Notes: generated by a model not told the origin, from the sequence alone. Counted from the stretch's first letter, positions 1 through 8,908 are shown. The stretch: 40,160 nt of DNA from Streptomyces thermovulgaris (GCF_002155915.1 NZ_MUME01000014.1:1-40160); one strand, 5' to 3'. Numbers and translations: made by a program.

Positions 1-23
1 CACGGCTGCGGACGGGGCGCGGC

Positions 24-521
24 TCAGGGGCGGCCGATCGGGGCCAGGGTCGCGTCGGTCAGGGCGGCCAGGTCCTTCGGCGACAGCTCCACCTCCAGGC
101 CCCTGCGGCCCGCCGAGACGCAGATCGTGGCGTGGTCCATGGCCGAGGCGTCCAGGACCGTGGGGAGCTTTCTGCGCTGGCCGAGCGGCGAGATGCCGCC
201 GCGGACATAGCCCGTGGTGCGCTCCGCGAGCGCGGGGTCGGCCATGGCCGCGCGCTTGCCGCCGACCGCCGCCGCCAGGGCCTTGAGGTCCAGGGAGCCC
301 GCCACGGGGACGACGGCCACCGTGAGCCTGCCGTCGACGTCGGCGATCAGCGTCTTGAAGACCCGCTCCGGGGAGACCCCCATCGCCTCGGCCGCCTCCT
401 CGCCGTAGGAGGGATGGGAGGGGTCGTGGTCGTAGGCGTGGACCGTGTACTCCACGCCCGCGGACGTCAGGGCCACCGTCGCCGGTGTGCCTCCCGGCTG
501 CTTCTTCGTCTTCTTCGCCAT
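24..521 (-). CDS. ybaK: YbaK/EbsC-type aminoacyl-tRNA deacylase
   Basis: The 165-residue protein matches the YbaK/EbsC family. Characterised members hydrolyse mischarged Cys-tRNA(Pro) in the cytoplasm, so the role here is translational proofreading by family inference. The sequence shows the family core: HAYDHDPSHPSYGEEAAEAMG near residues 28-48, the conserved lysine in VFKTLI (K56), and the GGISPLGQRRKLPT loop near residues 108-121. Length is normal for a stand-alone enzyme. The ATG start has a GAGGA Shine-Dalgarno about six bases upstream. It lies downstream of the Lon-domain gene with a 42-base gap on the same strand, so co-transcription is possible. The exact substrate (Cys-tRNA(Pro) or another misacylated tRNA) cannot be read from the sequence. 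Confidence 0.9.
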   Translation of the reverse strand: MAKKTKKQPGGTPATVALTSAGVEYTVHAYDHDPSHPSYGEEAAEAMGVSPERVFKTLIADVDGRLTVAVVPVAGSLDLKALAAAVGGKRAAMADPALAERTTGYVRGGISPLGQRRKLPTVLDASAMDHATICVSAGRRGLEVELSPKDLAALTDATLAPIGRP

Positions 522-563
522 GCGGGTTCCTCGCCGTGCGCGTTCCCGTCGTGCACGGGGCTG

Positions 564-1301
564 TCAGTTCAGGCTCGTCGGGCCGTGGGTCAGGTCCACG
601 GCCGGCAACGAGGGCAGACTACGGATGATCGCCGTCTCCGTGCGCAGGAGCCTCAGCTCGTCGCGCAGCCGGGAGGAGGTGTCGGGCGCCTGGAGCAGCC
701 GCTGCTTGGTCGGCGTGTCGAGCACCATCGCCGCCGCCACCAGATACGACACCACGCCCGGCTGGTCCGGAAGCTCCGCGCCCGCGGCCAGCGACCGCTC
801 CCGCGCCCCCGCCAGCCGTTTCCGGTACTGGCGGAAGGCCCGCAGCACCCCCTCGGCCAGCGCGCCCGCCTCGTCGCCGGGCTCCTCGGCCAGCTCCTGC
901 AGCTCGGCCACGAGAAACGGACCGGAGGCGTCCACCGACAGCAGCCGGACCCGGGTGGTGCCGGTGGCCAGCACCTCGAAGGTGCCGTCGGCCCGCTCCC
1001 GGATGGCCGCCGCGTCCGCCACACAGCCCACGCCGTGGAACGCCCTGGCCGGGTCGGGGCCGAACCCGGCCGCGGCACCGCGCTCGGGCAGGGCCGTCGG
1101 ATCGGGCATGCCCGGGGCGCTCGGGGCCACTTCACGGCCGTCGCGGATGGCCACCACGGCGAACCGGCGTTCGTCCTCGGGGGCCTTCAGCAGCGCGCGC
1201 ATCATGGCGCGATAGCGCTCCTCGAAGACGTTCAGAGGAATGACCAGCCCCGGGAACAGCACCGAGTTCAGGGGGAAGAGCGGGAGGCGGACGGTGGTCA
1301 C
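564..1301 (-). CDS. Lon N-terminal (substrate-binding) domain protein
   Basis: The 245-residue protein begins VTTVRLPLFPLNSVLFPG, the characteristic opening of the Lon protease N-terminal (LAN/PUA-like) domain. It continues with the typical LNVFEERYRAMM and GVGCVADAAAIRERADGTFEVLATGTTRVRLL segments. No AAA+ ATPase or Ser-Lys protease domain follows, so it is a free-standing substrate-binding domain rather than a protease. These are widespread in actinobacteria and have no firmly assigned function. I chose the GTG at 1301 because the conserved domain starts immediately after it. A much longer open frame upstream is only high-GC read-through over the next gene. The upstream helical-repeat gene stops 11 bases earlier, suggesting co-transcription. 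Confidence 0.87.
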   Translation of the reverse strand: MTTVRLPLFPLNSVLFPGLVIPLNVFEERYRAMMRALLKAPEDERRFAVVAIRDGREVAPSAPGMPDPTALPERGAAAGFGPDPARAFHGVGCVADAAAIRERADGTFEVLATGTTRVRLLSVDASGPFLVAELQELAEEPGDEAGALAEGVLRAFRQYRKRLAGARERSLAAGAELPDQPGVVSYLVAAAMVLDTPTKQRLLQAPDTSSRLRDELRLLRTETAIIRSLPSLPAVDLTHGPTSLN

Positions 1302-1312
1302 GACGCAGAAGC

Positions 1313-2389
1313 CTAATGGCCGCGGAGACGGCCGCGTCCGCGGCGCTCTCCCCGCGCCCGCCGGGACGGCCGCGCCGGCGCCGCCCCCAGGTCGCGGCGC
1401 AGCGCGAGAAACAGGCCCAGCGGGTCGTCCGACATCCGGTCCCAGGGGAACGAGGTGGCGTACGGGCCGATGAGGCGCAGCTGGGCCAGGGCCTCCTCCC
1501 GGCGGCCGAGGCGCACCAGGACGCAGGTCAGCAGATTGCGGATCTCCGCGGGCCAGGGCACGGCGGCCGGGAGACCGGCGGACAGGGCGATCGCCCGGTC
1601 GGCGGCCGCGTCCAGCCGGGCCCGCGGTATCCCGGGCCCGCAGCCGTCGGTCAGATAGGAGAAGGCGGCCCGCAGCGGCAGCGCCTGCGCCAGCGAGCCG
1701 GCCGGGGCGTCCTGGGCGGCCCGGTCGGCGAAGTCGAGGCACTCGCGGTGGGAGCCGTGCCAGCAGGAGGCCAGATAGCGCAGGGCGGTGACATGGCAGC
1801 CGTAGTGGTGCGGGGCGCGGCGGACCGCGGCCTCCCACAGCTCCTCGAAGTACCGGTGCCCGGCGCGGCTGCCGCGCGCATGGTCCAGGGCGACCCGCCA
1901 CGGCACGGGATCGCGGTCGTCGGCGCGTGCGGCGGCCGTGATCAGCGGGTTGACCTCGCGCAGCAGCTCGGCCCGCGCGGGCGAGGGCCAGGCGCGGTCG
2001 ACCGCGAGCTGGGCGGTGAGCAGCAGCGCGTCCGGGTCCTGCGGGGCCGCGGCGCGCCAGGCGTCCAGCCACTCGGAGCGCGAGCGGGCGAAGGCGGCCA
2101 GCCGGACCGTGTACCGGTCGCGGTCCTCCCAGCGGGCCTCCCGGCGCGTGGCGGCCAGCAGGTCGGCGGCGGGGCCGTAGACGCCCTGGGCGGCGGCGAC
2201 CAGCGCCGGACCGAGGTGTTCGTCGGGCGCGTCGAGGAGCACCTCGTCATCGGCGGGCAGACCGGTGGCGGGCAGACCCGCGGCCGGGCACGGCACGCCC
2301 CCGGCCGTACGGGCGGAGCGGAGGAACGCGCCCTTGGCCGCACGGGAGGAGCGGATGAACGGGAGGAGCAGAGCCATGGTGTCGACCAT
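1313..2389 (-). CDS. Hypothetical helical-repeat (TPR-like) protein
   Basis: The 358-residue protein has no enzyme motif that I recognise. From about residue 50 to 330 it is alanine-rich, with repeated amphipathic helix pairs (for example LVAAAQGVYGPAADLLAATR, PRARLDAAADRAIALSAGLP and REEALAQLRLIG), which suggests an alpha-solenoid or TPR-like scaffold. There is no signal peptide or membrane segment. The C-terminal ~20 residues are Arg/Gly-rich and probably disordered. The start is uncertain: ATG at 2389 or ATG at 2377 (MALLLPF), neither with a strong ribosome-binding site. It lies between the beta-helix membrane protein and the Lon-domain gene, all on the minus strand. A role as an interaction scaffold is inference only. 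Confidence 0.75.
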   Translation of the reverse strand: MVDTMALLLPFIRSSRAAKGAFLRSARTAGGVPCPAAGLPATGLPADDEVLLDAPDEHLGPALVAAAQGVYGPAADLLAATRREARWEDRDRYTVRLAAFARSRSEWLDAWRAAAPQDPDALLLTAQLAVDRAWPSPARAELLREVNPLITAAARADDRDPVPWRVALDHARGSRAGHRYFEELWEAAVRRAPHHYGCHVTALRYLASCWHGSHRECLDFADRAAQDAPAGSLAQALPLRAAFSYLTDGCGPGIPRARLDAAADRAIALSAGLPAAVPWPAEIRNLLTCVLVRLGRREEALAQLRLIGPYATSFPWDRMSDDPLGLFLALRRDLGAAPARPSRRARGERRGRGRLRGH

Positions 2390-2535
2390 TGAAGGACCGC
2401 AGGTCGCGGTGCGCCAGAGGGTGAAGGCAAGCCGGAAAAAGTTGTACGGCGGCCGGTCAAGAGAAGGTAAAAGGTGCCTGCCCGGCAGCCGGGCGCAGAA
2501 CCGTTCCGGCCGGCTTCGGGTCCCGGGCTCCGGCT
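2390..2535 (-). other. Intergenic gap with terminator-like hairpin
   Basis: This 146-base gap lies between two minus-strand genes. Read on the minus strand it first holds the GC hairpin at 2494-2480 (GCCCGGCAGCCGGGC). A pyrimidine-rich run including CCTTTTACCTTCTCTT follows, which looks like a terminator for the upstream membrane-protein gene. Further down, GTACAAC at 2447-2441 could be the -10 of a promoter for the helical-repeat gene, but no convincing -35 was found. Confidence 0.4.
2480..2494 (-). terminator. Probable terminator of the beta-helix membrane protein gene
   Basis: The palindrome GCCCGGCAGCCGGGC folds into a short GC stem. On the minus strand it is followed within a few bases by a T/C-rich tract, the shape of an intrinsic terminator. 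It begins about 42 bases after the stop codon of the gene ending at 2536. Confidence 0.5.
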
Positions 2536-4110
2536 CTAGCTGCGCCGCAGCAGCCGGGTCGCCCCCGCCGCCACCGTGGTGGCCAGGGTCCAGCCGGCGA
2601 GGATCAGGGCCGAGGCGAGCCACTGCCAGCCGTCGCTCAGCTGCCACCGGCTCGCCTGCCCGAGGTCGACGACCGGCAGGAGCAGGTCCAGGGTGAAGAG
2701 GGCGGGATCCCAGTCGGGGGCCTCCTCCGGGGGAGCCGCGGGCCGGCCGGCGTACGCGAACGCCAGCGAGCCGGCCGCCCACAGCACGGCCATCCACACC
2801 GCGGCGCGGCCCGGACGGTACCCGTAGGCCACCGTCCAGTCCTGGACGTAGCCCACGATCTTGGCGGCGATCGGCAGGGTCTCGCGGCGGTGGCGGTGCT
2901 TGGCGAGCAGCACCTCGCGCGCGTCCTCGTCCTCGCCCGCCGCCCGCAGCACGGCGGCCAGCCGCTCGTAGGGCTCCGGGTTGTACTCGGCGGTCGCCGC
3001 CGCCACCCAGTCCAGGCGCTCGGTCAGGGGGAACGGGCCCCGCGGCACCAGGTTCTCGTAGACGAAGCCGTTCATGTGCAGCCGGCCCGGGCCGGGCCAG
3101 CTGCTCGCCCGGTCGACGAGGGTGACGATCCGCGCCCCGGACAGCACCACCCTGCCGCCCGACGGCTTCTCCCCGAGGAAACGCAGCTCGGGCGCCTGCA
3201 CCCGGCGCAGCGACAGTTCCTGCTCGCCGGTGAAGGAGAGCCGGGCCCGCTCCAGGTCGATCGCGTCCCCGAACCGCCCGTCGTCCAGACGTATCCCGCC
3301 CTGGCACTCGAAGGGCTGGATCCGCGTCCCGCGCGCCGGGGTCACCCCGCTGGACGAGCCGCCCAGGCCCGCAGGAGTGAGATACAGGGTGCGCTCCACG
3401 GTCAGCCGGGGCGCGTTCAGCGCGAACCGCGCCCGTGCGTTGACCAGCCGCGCCCCGCGCAGGTTCAGCGAGACGCCGATCTTCGCGCTGCGCAGGCTGA
3501 ACTCGCCGTACGACTGCAGCAGCTCCGCCTGGAGGTCCTGGCCGACCGTCAGCCCGTCGGCGGCGATCGAACGGCCCGTGCGGTCCTGGTGCACGACCGC
3601 CTGGTTGAGCAGCAGGTCCGTGCCGATCTGCGCGTCGGTGAGCCGGATCCCGCCCGGGAACCGGCAGCGCGGCAGATGCAGATCGCCCTCGATCTGCACC
3701 CGGGCCGCCTCCAGCCGCGGCACCGAGCAGTCCACCAGCCGCACGGTCGTGAACCGGGCCTCCGGCAGGAGGACCTGCTCCTCGAAACGGCAGCCCTTCA
3801 GCTCCACGTACGGCACGACCGTGCCGCCGGCGAGGTCCAGGGTGCCCGCGATCCGCAGACCGGTCAGTTTCAGGGACGGCACGCGCCCGGCGAACGCGGG
3901 CGGCCCGTCCAGCAGAAGCCAGGAGACGACACGCGCGCGCACGGTCCGCTCCGGGCCCCACGGCAGGTCGCCGTGCGGATCGTCGACCGCCGCGTCCCCG
4001 CTGCGCAGGTCGTACTCGCTTCCGTCGCGAAAGGCCTGCCACATGCCCGCCTCGGTGGTGGTCAGGTTCTCCGGCGGGTCCCCGGCACGGAGGCCGGCCC
4101 CCTCGGTCAC
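2536..4110 (-). CDS. Beta-helix-repeat membrane protein of unknown function
   Basis: The 524-residue protein belongs to a Streptomyces family often labelled 'membrane-associated oxidoreductase', but I see no nucleotide- or cofactor-binding motif supporting an oxidoreductase. Residues ~55-330 carry degenerate pentapeptide-like repeats (LRIAGTLDLAGGTV, VQIEGDLHLPRCRF, AQIGTDLLLNQAV, AKIGVSLNLRGARL), suggesting a right-handed beta-helix. Residues ~375-430 are charged (YNPEPYERLAAVLRAAGEDEDAREVLLAKHRHRR). Two hydrophobic helices follow near the C-terminus (AAVWMAVLWAAGSLAFAYAG and WLASALILAGWTLATTVAAGA). The GTG at 4110 is chosen because GGAAGGAGGG lies just upstream. An in-frame ATG at 4131 would place that site inside the gene. 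It is transcribed divergently from hisD. Confidence 0.8.
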   Translation of the reverse strand: MTEGAGLRAGDPPENLTTTEAGMWQAFRDGSEYDLRSGDAAVDDPHGDLPWGPERTVRARVVSWLLLDGPPAFAGRVPSLKLTGLRIAGTLDLAGGTVVPYVELKGCRFEEQVLLPEARFTTVRLVDCSVPRLEAARVQIEGDLHLPRCRFPGGIRLTDAQIGTDLLLNQAVVHQDRTGRSIAADGLTVGQDLQAELLQSYGEFSLRSAKIGVSLNLRGARLVNARARFALNAPRLTVERTLYLTPAGLGGSSSGVTPARGTRIQPFECQGGIRLDDGRFGDAIDLERARLSFTGEQELSLRRVQAPELRFLGEKPSGGRVVLSGARIVTLVDRASSWPGPGRLHMNGFVYENLVPRGPFPLTERLDWVAAATAEYNPEPYERLAAVLRAAGEDEDAREVLLAKHRHRRETLPIAAKIVGYVQDWTVAYGYRPGRAAVWMAVLWAAGSLAFAYAGRPAAPPEEAPDWDPALFTLDLLLPVVDLGQASRWQLSDGWQWLASALILAGWTLATTVAAGATRLLRRS

Positions 4111-4185
4111 GGCCCTCCCTCCTTCCCCCATTGCTCGTGGTTACTCGTGGGTTCTGTGCCGTGCACCACAGGTGATGCCCGTTGC

Positions 4186-4215
4186 GTGACAGTCTGAACG
4201 CGAGCAGTGACAGTC
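4186..4215. repeat. GTGACAGTC direct repeat in the hisD divergent region
   Basis: GTGACAGTC occurs at 4186-4194 and again at 4207-4215. The copies are exactly 21 bases apart start to start (two helical turns), between the membrane-protein gene and hisD. The spacing would place two protein-binding half-sites on one face of the DNA. No regulator is assigned. Confidence 0.45.
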
Positions 4216-4264
4216 CCTTTCCGCGGGAGGCGGATGTGACCGGAGTCCGTCTGCTGCGGGGTTT

Positions 4265-4283
4265 CGTATCAGCCACTGATACG
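4265..4283. promoter_or_regulatory. Operator-like inverted repeat upstream of hisD
   Basis: CGTATCAG-CCA-CTGATACG is a perfect 8-bp inverted repeat with a 3-base centre, ending 40 bases before the hisD start. It is too short and too close to the gene to look like a terminator. It lies in a relatively AT-rich stretch where a promoter is expected, and TGATAC within its right arm could itself be a -10 element. This is the geometry of a dimeric repressor operator. I saw no second copy of either arm in front of hisI, trpE or trpC. Confidence 0.6.
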
Positions 4284-4323
4284 GGCGGACGGGGCCCGTG
4301 CGAGTTCTGAGAGAATTGAAACC

Positions 4324-5649
4324 GTGATCTCCCGAATCGATCTGCGCGGCGACGCCCTTCCCGAGGGCCCCGCCCTGCGTGACCTGCTGCCCCGAGCCGA
4401 CTTCGACGTCTCGGCCGCCCTGGAGAAGGTGCGTCCGATCTGTGAGGCCGTGCATCATCGCGGCGACGCGGCGCTGATCGACTTCGCCGAGAAGTTCGAC
4501 GGCGTGCGCCTGGAGTCGGTGCGCGTTCCGGCCCAGGCCCTCAAGGAGGCACTGGAGCAGCTGGACCCGGCCGTGCGCGCCGCCCTGGAGGAGTCCGTCC
4601 GGCGGGCCCGGCTCGTCCACCGCGAGCAGCGCCGCACCACCCACACCACCCAGGTGGTGCCCGGCGGCTCGGTGACCGAGAAGTGGGTGCCGGTCGAGCG
4701 GGTCGGGCTGTACGCGCCCGGAGGGCGGTCGGTCTACCCGTCCTCCGTGGTCATGAACGCCGTGCCCGCCCAGGAGGCCGGCGTGGAGTCGGTCGCGCTC
4801 GCCTCGCCGCCCCAGGCGGAGTTCGGCGGGCTGCCGCACCCCACGATCCTCGCCGCCTGCGCGCTGCTCGGCATCGACGAGGTGTACGCGGCCGGCGGCG
4901 CCCAGGCCGTCGCGATGTTCGCGTACGGCACCGAGTCCTGCCCGCCCGCGAACATGGTCACCGGCCCCGGCAACATCTGGGTCGCCGCCGCCAAGCGCTA
5001 CTTCACCGGCCGGATCGGCATCGACACCGAGGCCGGCCCCACCGAGATCGCGATCCTCGCCGACGCCACGGCCGACCCGGTGCACGTCGCCTCCGACCTG
5101 ATCAGCCAGGCCGAGCACGACCCGCTGGCCGCCGCCGTCCTGGTCACCGACTCGGAGGAGCTCGCCGACGCGGTGGTCGAGGAGCTGGAGCCGCAGGTCG
5201 CGGCGACCAGGCACGTCGAGGACCGGATCCGCCCGGCCCTGTCCGGCAAGCAGTCCGCGATCGTCCTGGTCGACGGCCTGGAGGAGGGCCTGCGCGTGGT
5301 CGACGCCTACGGCGCGGAGCACCTGGAGATCCAGACCGCCGACGCCGCCGCGGTCGCCGACCGGGTGCGCAACGCCGGCGCGATCTTCGTCGGCCCCTGG
5401 TCCCCGGTCTCCCTCGGCGACTACGCGGCCGGCTCCAACCACGTCCTGCCGACCGGCGGCTGCGCCTGCCACTCCTCGGGCCTGTCCGTGCAGTCCTTCC
5501 TGCGCGGCATCCACATCGTGGACTACAGCCGGGACGCCCTCGCCGAGGTCGCCCACCACGTGGTGACCCTGGCCGAGGCGGAGGACCTGCCGGCGCACGG
5601 CGCGGCGATCAAGGCGCGATTCGGGTGGAAGGTGCCTGAGAGCAAGTGA
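4324..5649 (+). CDS. hisD: Histidinol dehydrogenase
   Basis: HisD carries out the last two steps of histidine synthesis: NAD-dependent oxidation of L-histidinol to histidinal and then to histidine. The 441-residue length is typical. Zinc ligands known from the E. coli enzyme align with Q262 and H265 (ISQAEHDP), D366 (GDYAAGSNH) and H425 (LPAHG). The catalytic Glu-His pair is E332-H333 (YGAEHLEIQ). The segment [15 protein letters not shown] is the family signature. The GTG at 4324 is preceded only by a weak GAGAGAA. It is the first gene of the his operon, with an operator-like palindrome about 40 bases upstream. Its stop overlaps the hisC start by four bases. Confidence 0.97.
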   Translation: MISRIDLRGDALPEGPALRDLLPRADFDVSAALEKVRPICEAVHHRGDAALIDFAEKFDGVRLESVRVPAQALKEALEQLDPAVRAALEESVRRARLVHREQRRTTHTTQVVPGGSVTEKWVPVERVGLYAPGGRSVYPSSVVMNAVPAQEAGVESVALASPPQAEFGGLPHPTILAACALLGIDEVYAAGGAQAVAMFAYGTESCPPANMVTGPGNIWVAAAKRYFTGRIGIDTEAGPTEIAILADATADPVHVASDLISQAEHDPLAAAVLVTDSEELADAVVEELEPQVAATRHVEDRIRPALSGKQSAIVLVDGLEEGLRVVDAYGAEHLEIQTADAAAVADRVRNAGAIFVGPWSPVSLGDYAAGSNHVLPTGGCACHSSGLSVQSFLRGIHIVDYSRDALAEVAHHVVTLAEAEDLPAHGAAIKARFGWKVPESK

Positions 5650-6770
5650 GCTTCGAAAGCTTCGGGATCGAGGATCTGCCCATCCGGGACGAGCTGCGCG
5701 GCAAGTCCCCCTATGGCGCACCCCAGCTGGACGTCCCCGTCCGGCTGAACACCAACGAGAACCCCTACCCGCTGCCCGAGCCGCTGGTCGAGCGGATCGC
5801 CGAGCGGGTGCGCGAGGCCGCCCGCGCCCTCAACCGCTACCCGGACCGGGACGCGGTCGAGCTGCGCACCCGGCTCGCCGAGTACCTGACACGCACCGGC
5901 GGCCACCCGGTCGGCGCCGGCAACGTCTGGGCGGCCAACGGCTCCAACGAGGTCATCCAGCAGCTGCTGCAGACCTTCGGCGGACCGGGCCGCAGCGCGA
6001 TCGGCTTCGAGCCGTCGTACTCCATGCACGCGCTCATCGCGCGCGGCACGGGCACGCGGTGGATCACCGGACCGCGCGACGAGGACTTCACGATCGACCT
6101 TCCCGCCGCAGAGAAGGCGATCGCCGAGCACCGCCCGGACGTCGTCTTCGTCACCACGCCCAACAACCCCACCGGCGGCGCGGTCCCCTCCGAGACCGTC
6201 CTCGCGCTGTACGAGGCCGCGCAGGCGGCGAAGCCGTCGATGGTGATCGTGGACGAGGCGTACGTCGAGTTCAGCCACAAGGGCTCGCTGCTGCCGCTGC
6301 TGGAGGGCCGGCCGAACCTGGTGATCTCGCGCACCATGTCGAAGGCGTTCGGTGCCGCCGGGCTGCGCCTGGGCTACTTCGCCGCGCACCCGGCGGTCGT
6401 GGACGCCGTCCAGCTGGTCCGGCTGCCGTACCATCTGTCGTCCATCACCCAGGCGACGGCGCTGGCCGCCCTGGAGCACACCGACACCCTGCTCGGATAC
6501 GTCGAGCAGCTGAAGTCCGAACGCGACCGGCTGGTCGCCGAACTGCGCGCGGCCGGCTACGAGGTGACGGAGTCGGACGCCAACTTCGTCCAGTTCGGGC
6601 GGTTCGCGGACTCCCATGCCGCCTGGCGGAAGATCCTGGACCGGGGCGTCCTGGTCCGTGACAACGGCGTACCGGGGTGGCTGAGGGTCACCGCCGGGAC
6701 CCCGGCGGAGAACGACGCGTTCCTCGACGCGATCCGCGAACTGAAGAAGGAACAGGAGCAGAGCACATGA
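5646..6770 (+). CDS. hisC: Histidinol-phosphate aminotransferase
   Basis: A PLP-dependent class I/II aminotransferase that converts imidazole acetol-phosphate plus glutamate to histidinol-phosphate and 2-oxoglutarate. The 374-residue protein has the N-terminal [11 protein letters not shown] substrate-recognition segment, TPNNPTGG near residue 171, D203 and Y206 in [10 protein letters not shown], and the PLP-binding lysine K233 in [17 protein letters not shown]. It starts with GTG overlapping the hisD stop (GTGA) and ends overlapping the hisB start (ATGA), so translation is probably coupled through all three genes. Glutamate for the reaction would come from the GltBD pathway encoded downstream in this window. 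Confidence 0.97.
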   Translation: MSFESFGIEDLPIRDELRGKSPYGAPQLDVPVRLNTNENPYPLPEPLVERIAERVREAARALNRYPDRDAVELRTRLAEYLTRTGGHPVGAGNVWAANGSNEVIQQLLQTFGGPGRSAIGFEPSYSMHALIARGTGTRWITGPRDEDFTIDLPAAEKAIAEHRPDVVFVTTPNNPTGGAVPSETVLALYEAAQAAKPSMVIVDEAYVEFSHKGSLLPLLEGRPNLVISRTMSKAFGAAGLRLGYFAAHPAVVDAVQLVRLPYHLSSITQATALAALEHTDTLLGYVEQLKSERDRLVAELRAAGYEVTESDANFVQFGRFADSHAAWRKILDRGVLVRDNGVPGWLRVTAGTPAENDAFLDAIRELKKEQEQST

Positions 6771-7360
6771 GCCGCGTCGGGCGCGTGGAGCGCACCACCA
6801 AGGAGACCTCGGTCCTCGTCGAGATCGACCTCGACGGCACCGGCAGGACCGACATCACCACCGGAGTCGGTTTCTACGACCACATGCTCGACCAGCTCGG
6901 ACGGCACGGTCTGTTCGACCTGACCGTGAAGACCGACGGCGACCTGCACATCGACTCCCACCACACCATCGAGGACACCGCCCTCGCCCTCGGTGCCGCC
7001 TTCAAGCAGGCGCTCGGCGACAAGACGGGCATCTACCGCTTCGGCACCTGCACGGTCCCGCTGGACGAGGCCCTCGCCCAGGTCACCGTCGACCTGTCCG
7101 GCCGCCCCTACCTCGTGCACACCGAGCCCGAGAACATGGCGCCGATGATCGGCACGTACGACACCACGATGACCCGCCACATCCTGGAGTCCTTCGTCGC
7201 CCAGGCCCAGGTCGCGCTGCATGTGCACGTGCCCTACGGGCGCAATGCGCACCACATCGTGGAGTGCCAGTTCAAGGCGCTGGCCCGGGCCCTGCGGTAC
7301 GCCTCCGAGCGGGACCCCCGCGCGGCGGGCATCATCCCGTCCACGAAGGGCGCGCTGTGA
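6767..7360 (+). CDS. hisB: Imidazoleglycerol-phosphate dehydratase
   Basis: HisB dehydrates imidazole glycerol-phosphate to imidazole acetol-phosphate. The 197-residue protein is the monofunctional actinobacterial form, without the N-terminal histidinol-phosphate phosphatase domain found in E. coli HisB. The repeated metal-binding motifs are visible: [13 protein letters not shown] and [11 protein letters not shown] in the first half, and [23 protein letters not shown] in the second. The ATG at 6767 overlaps the hisC stop and has GAAGGA upstream. A longer in-frame extension exists but lies inside hisC. The separate histidinol-phosphate phosphatase must be encoded elsewhere. Confidence 0.96.
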   Translation: MSRVGRVERTTKETSVLVEIDLDGTGRTDITTGVGFYDHMLDQLGRHGLFDLTVKTDGDLHIDSHHTIEDTALALGAAFKQALGDKTGIYRFGTCTVPLDEALAQVTVDLSGRPYLVHTEPENMAPMIGTYDTTMTRHILESFVAQAQVALHVHVPYGRNAHHIVECQFKALARALRYASERDPRAAGIIPSTKGAL

Positions 7361-7521
7361 CCGCTGTGTCGACCCTGCTGATCGTCGTCGGCCTGTTCCT
7401 GGTCGGCGGCGTCATCTCCTTCGTCAGGCAGCAGATGCCGAAGAGCCTCGTCGTGCTGCTGGCCGTCGGCGCGGCCCTGTGCCTCGCCGCGGGTGTGCTG
7501 CGGCTGGAGGTGTGGAAGTGA
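7357..7521 (+). CDS. Small two-helix membrane protein inside the his operon
   Basis: The 54-residue protein begins [26 protein letters not shown] and continues [28 protein letters not shown]. It consists of two hydrophobic helices separated by a short basic turn (RQQMPKS), an integral-membrane hairpin. It overlaps the hisB stop and the hisH start by four bases each (GTGA at both ends), so it is translationally locked into the operon. I recognise no named family. From memory a small protein occurs at this spot in other Streptomyces. No histidine-biosynthetic reaction needs a membrane protein, so its role is unknown. Confidence 0.82.
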   Translation: MTAVSTLLIVVGLFLVGGVISFVRQQMPKSLVVLLAVGAALCLAAGVLRLEVWK

Positions 7522-8180
7522 CCGTCCCCGGCACGACCAAGAAGGTCGCCAAGAAGGTCGTCGTCTTCGACTACGGCTTCGGCAACGTGCGCTCGGCCGA
7601 GCGGGCCCTGGCGCGCGTGGGGGCCGAGGTCGAGATCACCCGTGACTACGACAAGGCGATGAACGCCGACGGACTGCTGGTGCCGGGCGTGGGCGCCTTC
7701 GCCGCCTGCATGCGGGGCCTGAGGGAGGCCCGCGGCGACTGGGTCATCCAGCGCCGGCTGGCCGGCGGACGCCCGGTGATGGGCATCTGCGTCGGCATGC
7801 AGATCCTCTTCGCCCGCGGCATCGAGCACGGCGTCGAGGCCGAGGGCCTGGAGGAGTGGCCCGGCACGGTCGAGCCGCTCCAGGCGGACGTCGTGCCCCA
7901 CATGGGCTGGAACACCGTCCAGGCACCGGCCGACTCGGAGCTGTTCGCCGGTCTGGACCCGGAGACCCGCTTCTACTTCGTGCACTCCTACGCCGTCCAC
8001 GACTGGAGCATGGAGACGCACAACCCGGTGATGGACGCCCCCAAGGTCACCTGGGCCACCCACGGCAAGCCCTTCGTGGCCGCCGTGGAGAACGGCGCCC
8101 TGTGGGCCACGCAGTTCCACCCCGAGAAGTCCGGCGACGCCGGAGCGCAGCTGCTGACCAACTGGATCGGAACCCTCTGA
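7518..8180 (+). CDS. hisH: Imidazole glycerol phosphate synthase, glutaminase subunit
   Basis: HisH hydrolyses glutamine and channels ammonia to HisF for imidazole ring formation. The 220-residue protein is a class I glutamine amidotransferase. The nucleophile is C91 ([11 protein letters not shown]) and the other triad residues are H201 and E203 (TQFHPEKSG). The PGVGAF oxyanion-strand motif lies at 56-61. The GTG at 7518 overlaps the small membrane-protein stop (GTGA). About ten lysine/threonine-rich residues precede the conserved [10 protein letters not shown], as is common in Streptomyces. The priA start overlaps the stop by one base. Confidence 0.96.
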   Translation: MTVPGTTKKVAKKVVVFDYGFGNVRSAERALARVGAEVEITRDYDKAMNADGLLVPGVGAFAACMRGLREARGDWVIQRRLAGGRPVMGICVGMQILFARGIEHGVEAEGLEEWPGTVEPLQADVVPHMGWNTVQAPADSELFAGLDPETRFYFVHSYAVHDWSMETHNPVMDAPKVTWATHGKPFVAAVENGALWATQFHPEKSGDAGAQLLTNWIGTL

Positions 8181-8908
8181 TGGCTTCGAAGCTCGAACTC
8201 CTCCCCGCCGTCGACGTCCGTGACGGCCAGGCCGTCCGCCTCGTGCACGGCGAGGCCGGGACCGAGACCTCCTACGGCTCTCCCCTCGAGGCCGCCCTGA
8301 CCTGGCAGCGCTCGGGCGCCGAGTGGCTGCACCTGGTCGACCTCGACGCCGCGTTCGGCACCGGCAGCAACCGGGAGCTGATCGCCGAGGTCACCAGGGC
8401 GGTGGACATCAAGGTGGAGCTGTCCGGCGGCATCCGCGACGACGAGTCCCTCGAAGCCGCGCTGGCCACCGGCTGCACCCGTGTGAACCTGGGCACGGCC
8501 GCACTGGAGACCCCCGAGTGGGTCGCCAAGGTCATCGCCGAGCACGGCGACAGGATCGCGGTCGGTCTGGACGTGCGCGGCACCACCCTGCGCGGCCGCG
8601 GCTGGACCCGCGACGGCGGCGACCTGTACGAGACGCTGGAGCGCCTCAACAAGGAGGGCTGCGCGCGCTACGTCGTCACCGACATCGCCAAGGACGGCAC
8701 CCTGCAGGGCCCCAACCTGGAGCTGCTGAGGAACGTGTGCGCGGCGACGGACCGCCCGGTGGTGGCCTCCGGCGGCGTCTCCTCGCTCGACGACCTGCGG
8801 GCGATCGCGGCCCTGGTGCCGCTCGGCATCGAGGGCGCCATTGTGGGGAAGGCCCTGTACGCCAAGGCGTTCACCCTGGAAGAGGCCCTGGAGGCAGTGT
8901 CGTCATGA
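8180..8908 (+). CDS. priA: Bifunctional HisA/TrpF isomerase PriA
   Basis: PriA is the actinobacterial (beta-alpha)8-barrel that isomerises both ProFAR (histidine pathway) and phosphoribosylanthranilate (tryptophan pathway). The 242-residue sequence opens [21 protein letters not shown]. The acid/base aspartates align as D12 and D131 (GLDVRG), the latter matching D130 of S. coelicolor PriA shifted by one residue. D168 ([10 protein letters not shown]) is also conserved. Phosphate-binding loops SGGI and ASGGVSS are present. No separate trpF is seen with the trp genes downstream, consistent with dual function. The start overlaps the hisH stop and the stop overlaps the next start. Confidence 0.95.
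   Translation: MASKLELLPAVDVRDGQAVRLVHGEAGTETSYGSPLEAALTWQRSGAEWLHLVDLDAAFGTGSNRELIAEVTRAVDIKVELSGGIRDDESLEAALATGCTRVNLGTAALETPEWVAKVIAEHGDRIAVGLDVRGTTLRGRGWTRDGGDLYETLERLNKEGCARYVVTDIAKDGTLQGPNLELLRNVCAATDRPVVASGGVSSLDDLRAIAALVPLGIEGAIVGKALYAKAFTLEEALEAVSS

Noticed and set aside
1313..4276. Apparent 987-residue minus-strand fusion of two genes
   Set aside because: The N-terminal two thirds is an out-of-frame reading of the beta-helix protein gene. The genuine part begins at MVDTMALLL near 2389, and the composition changes sharply there.
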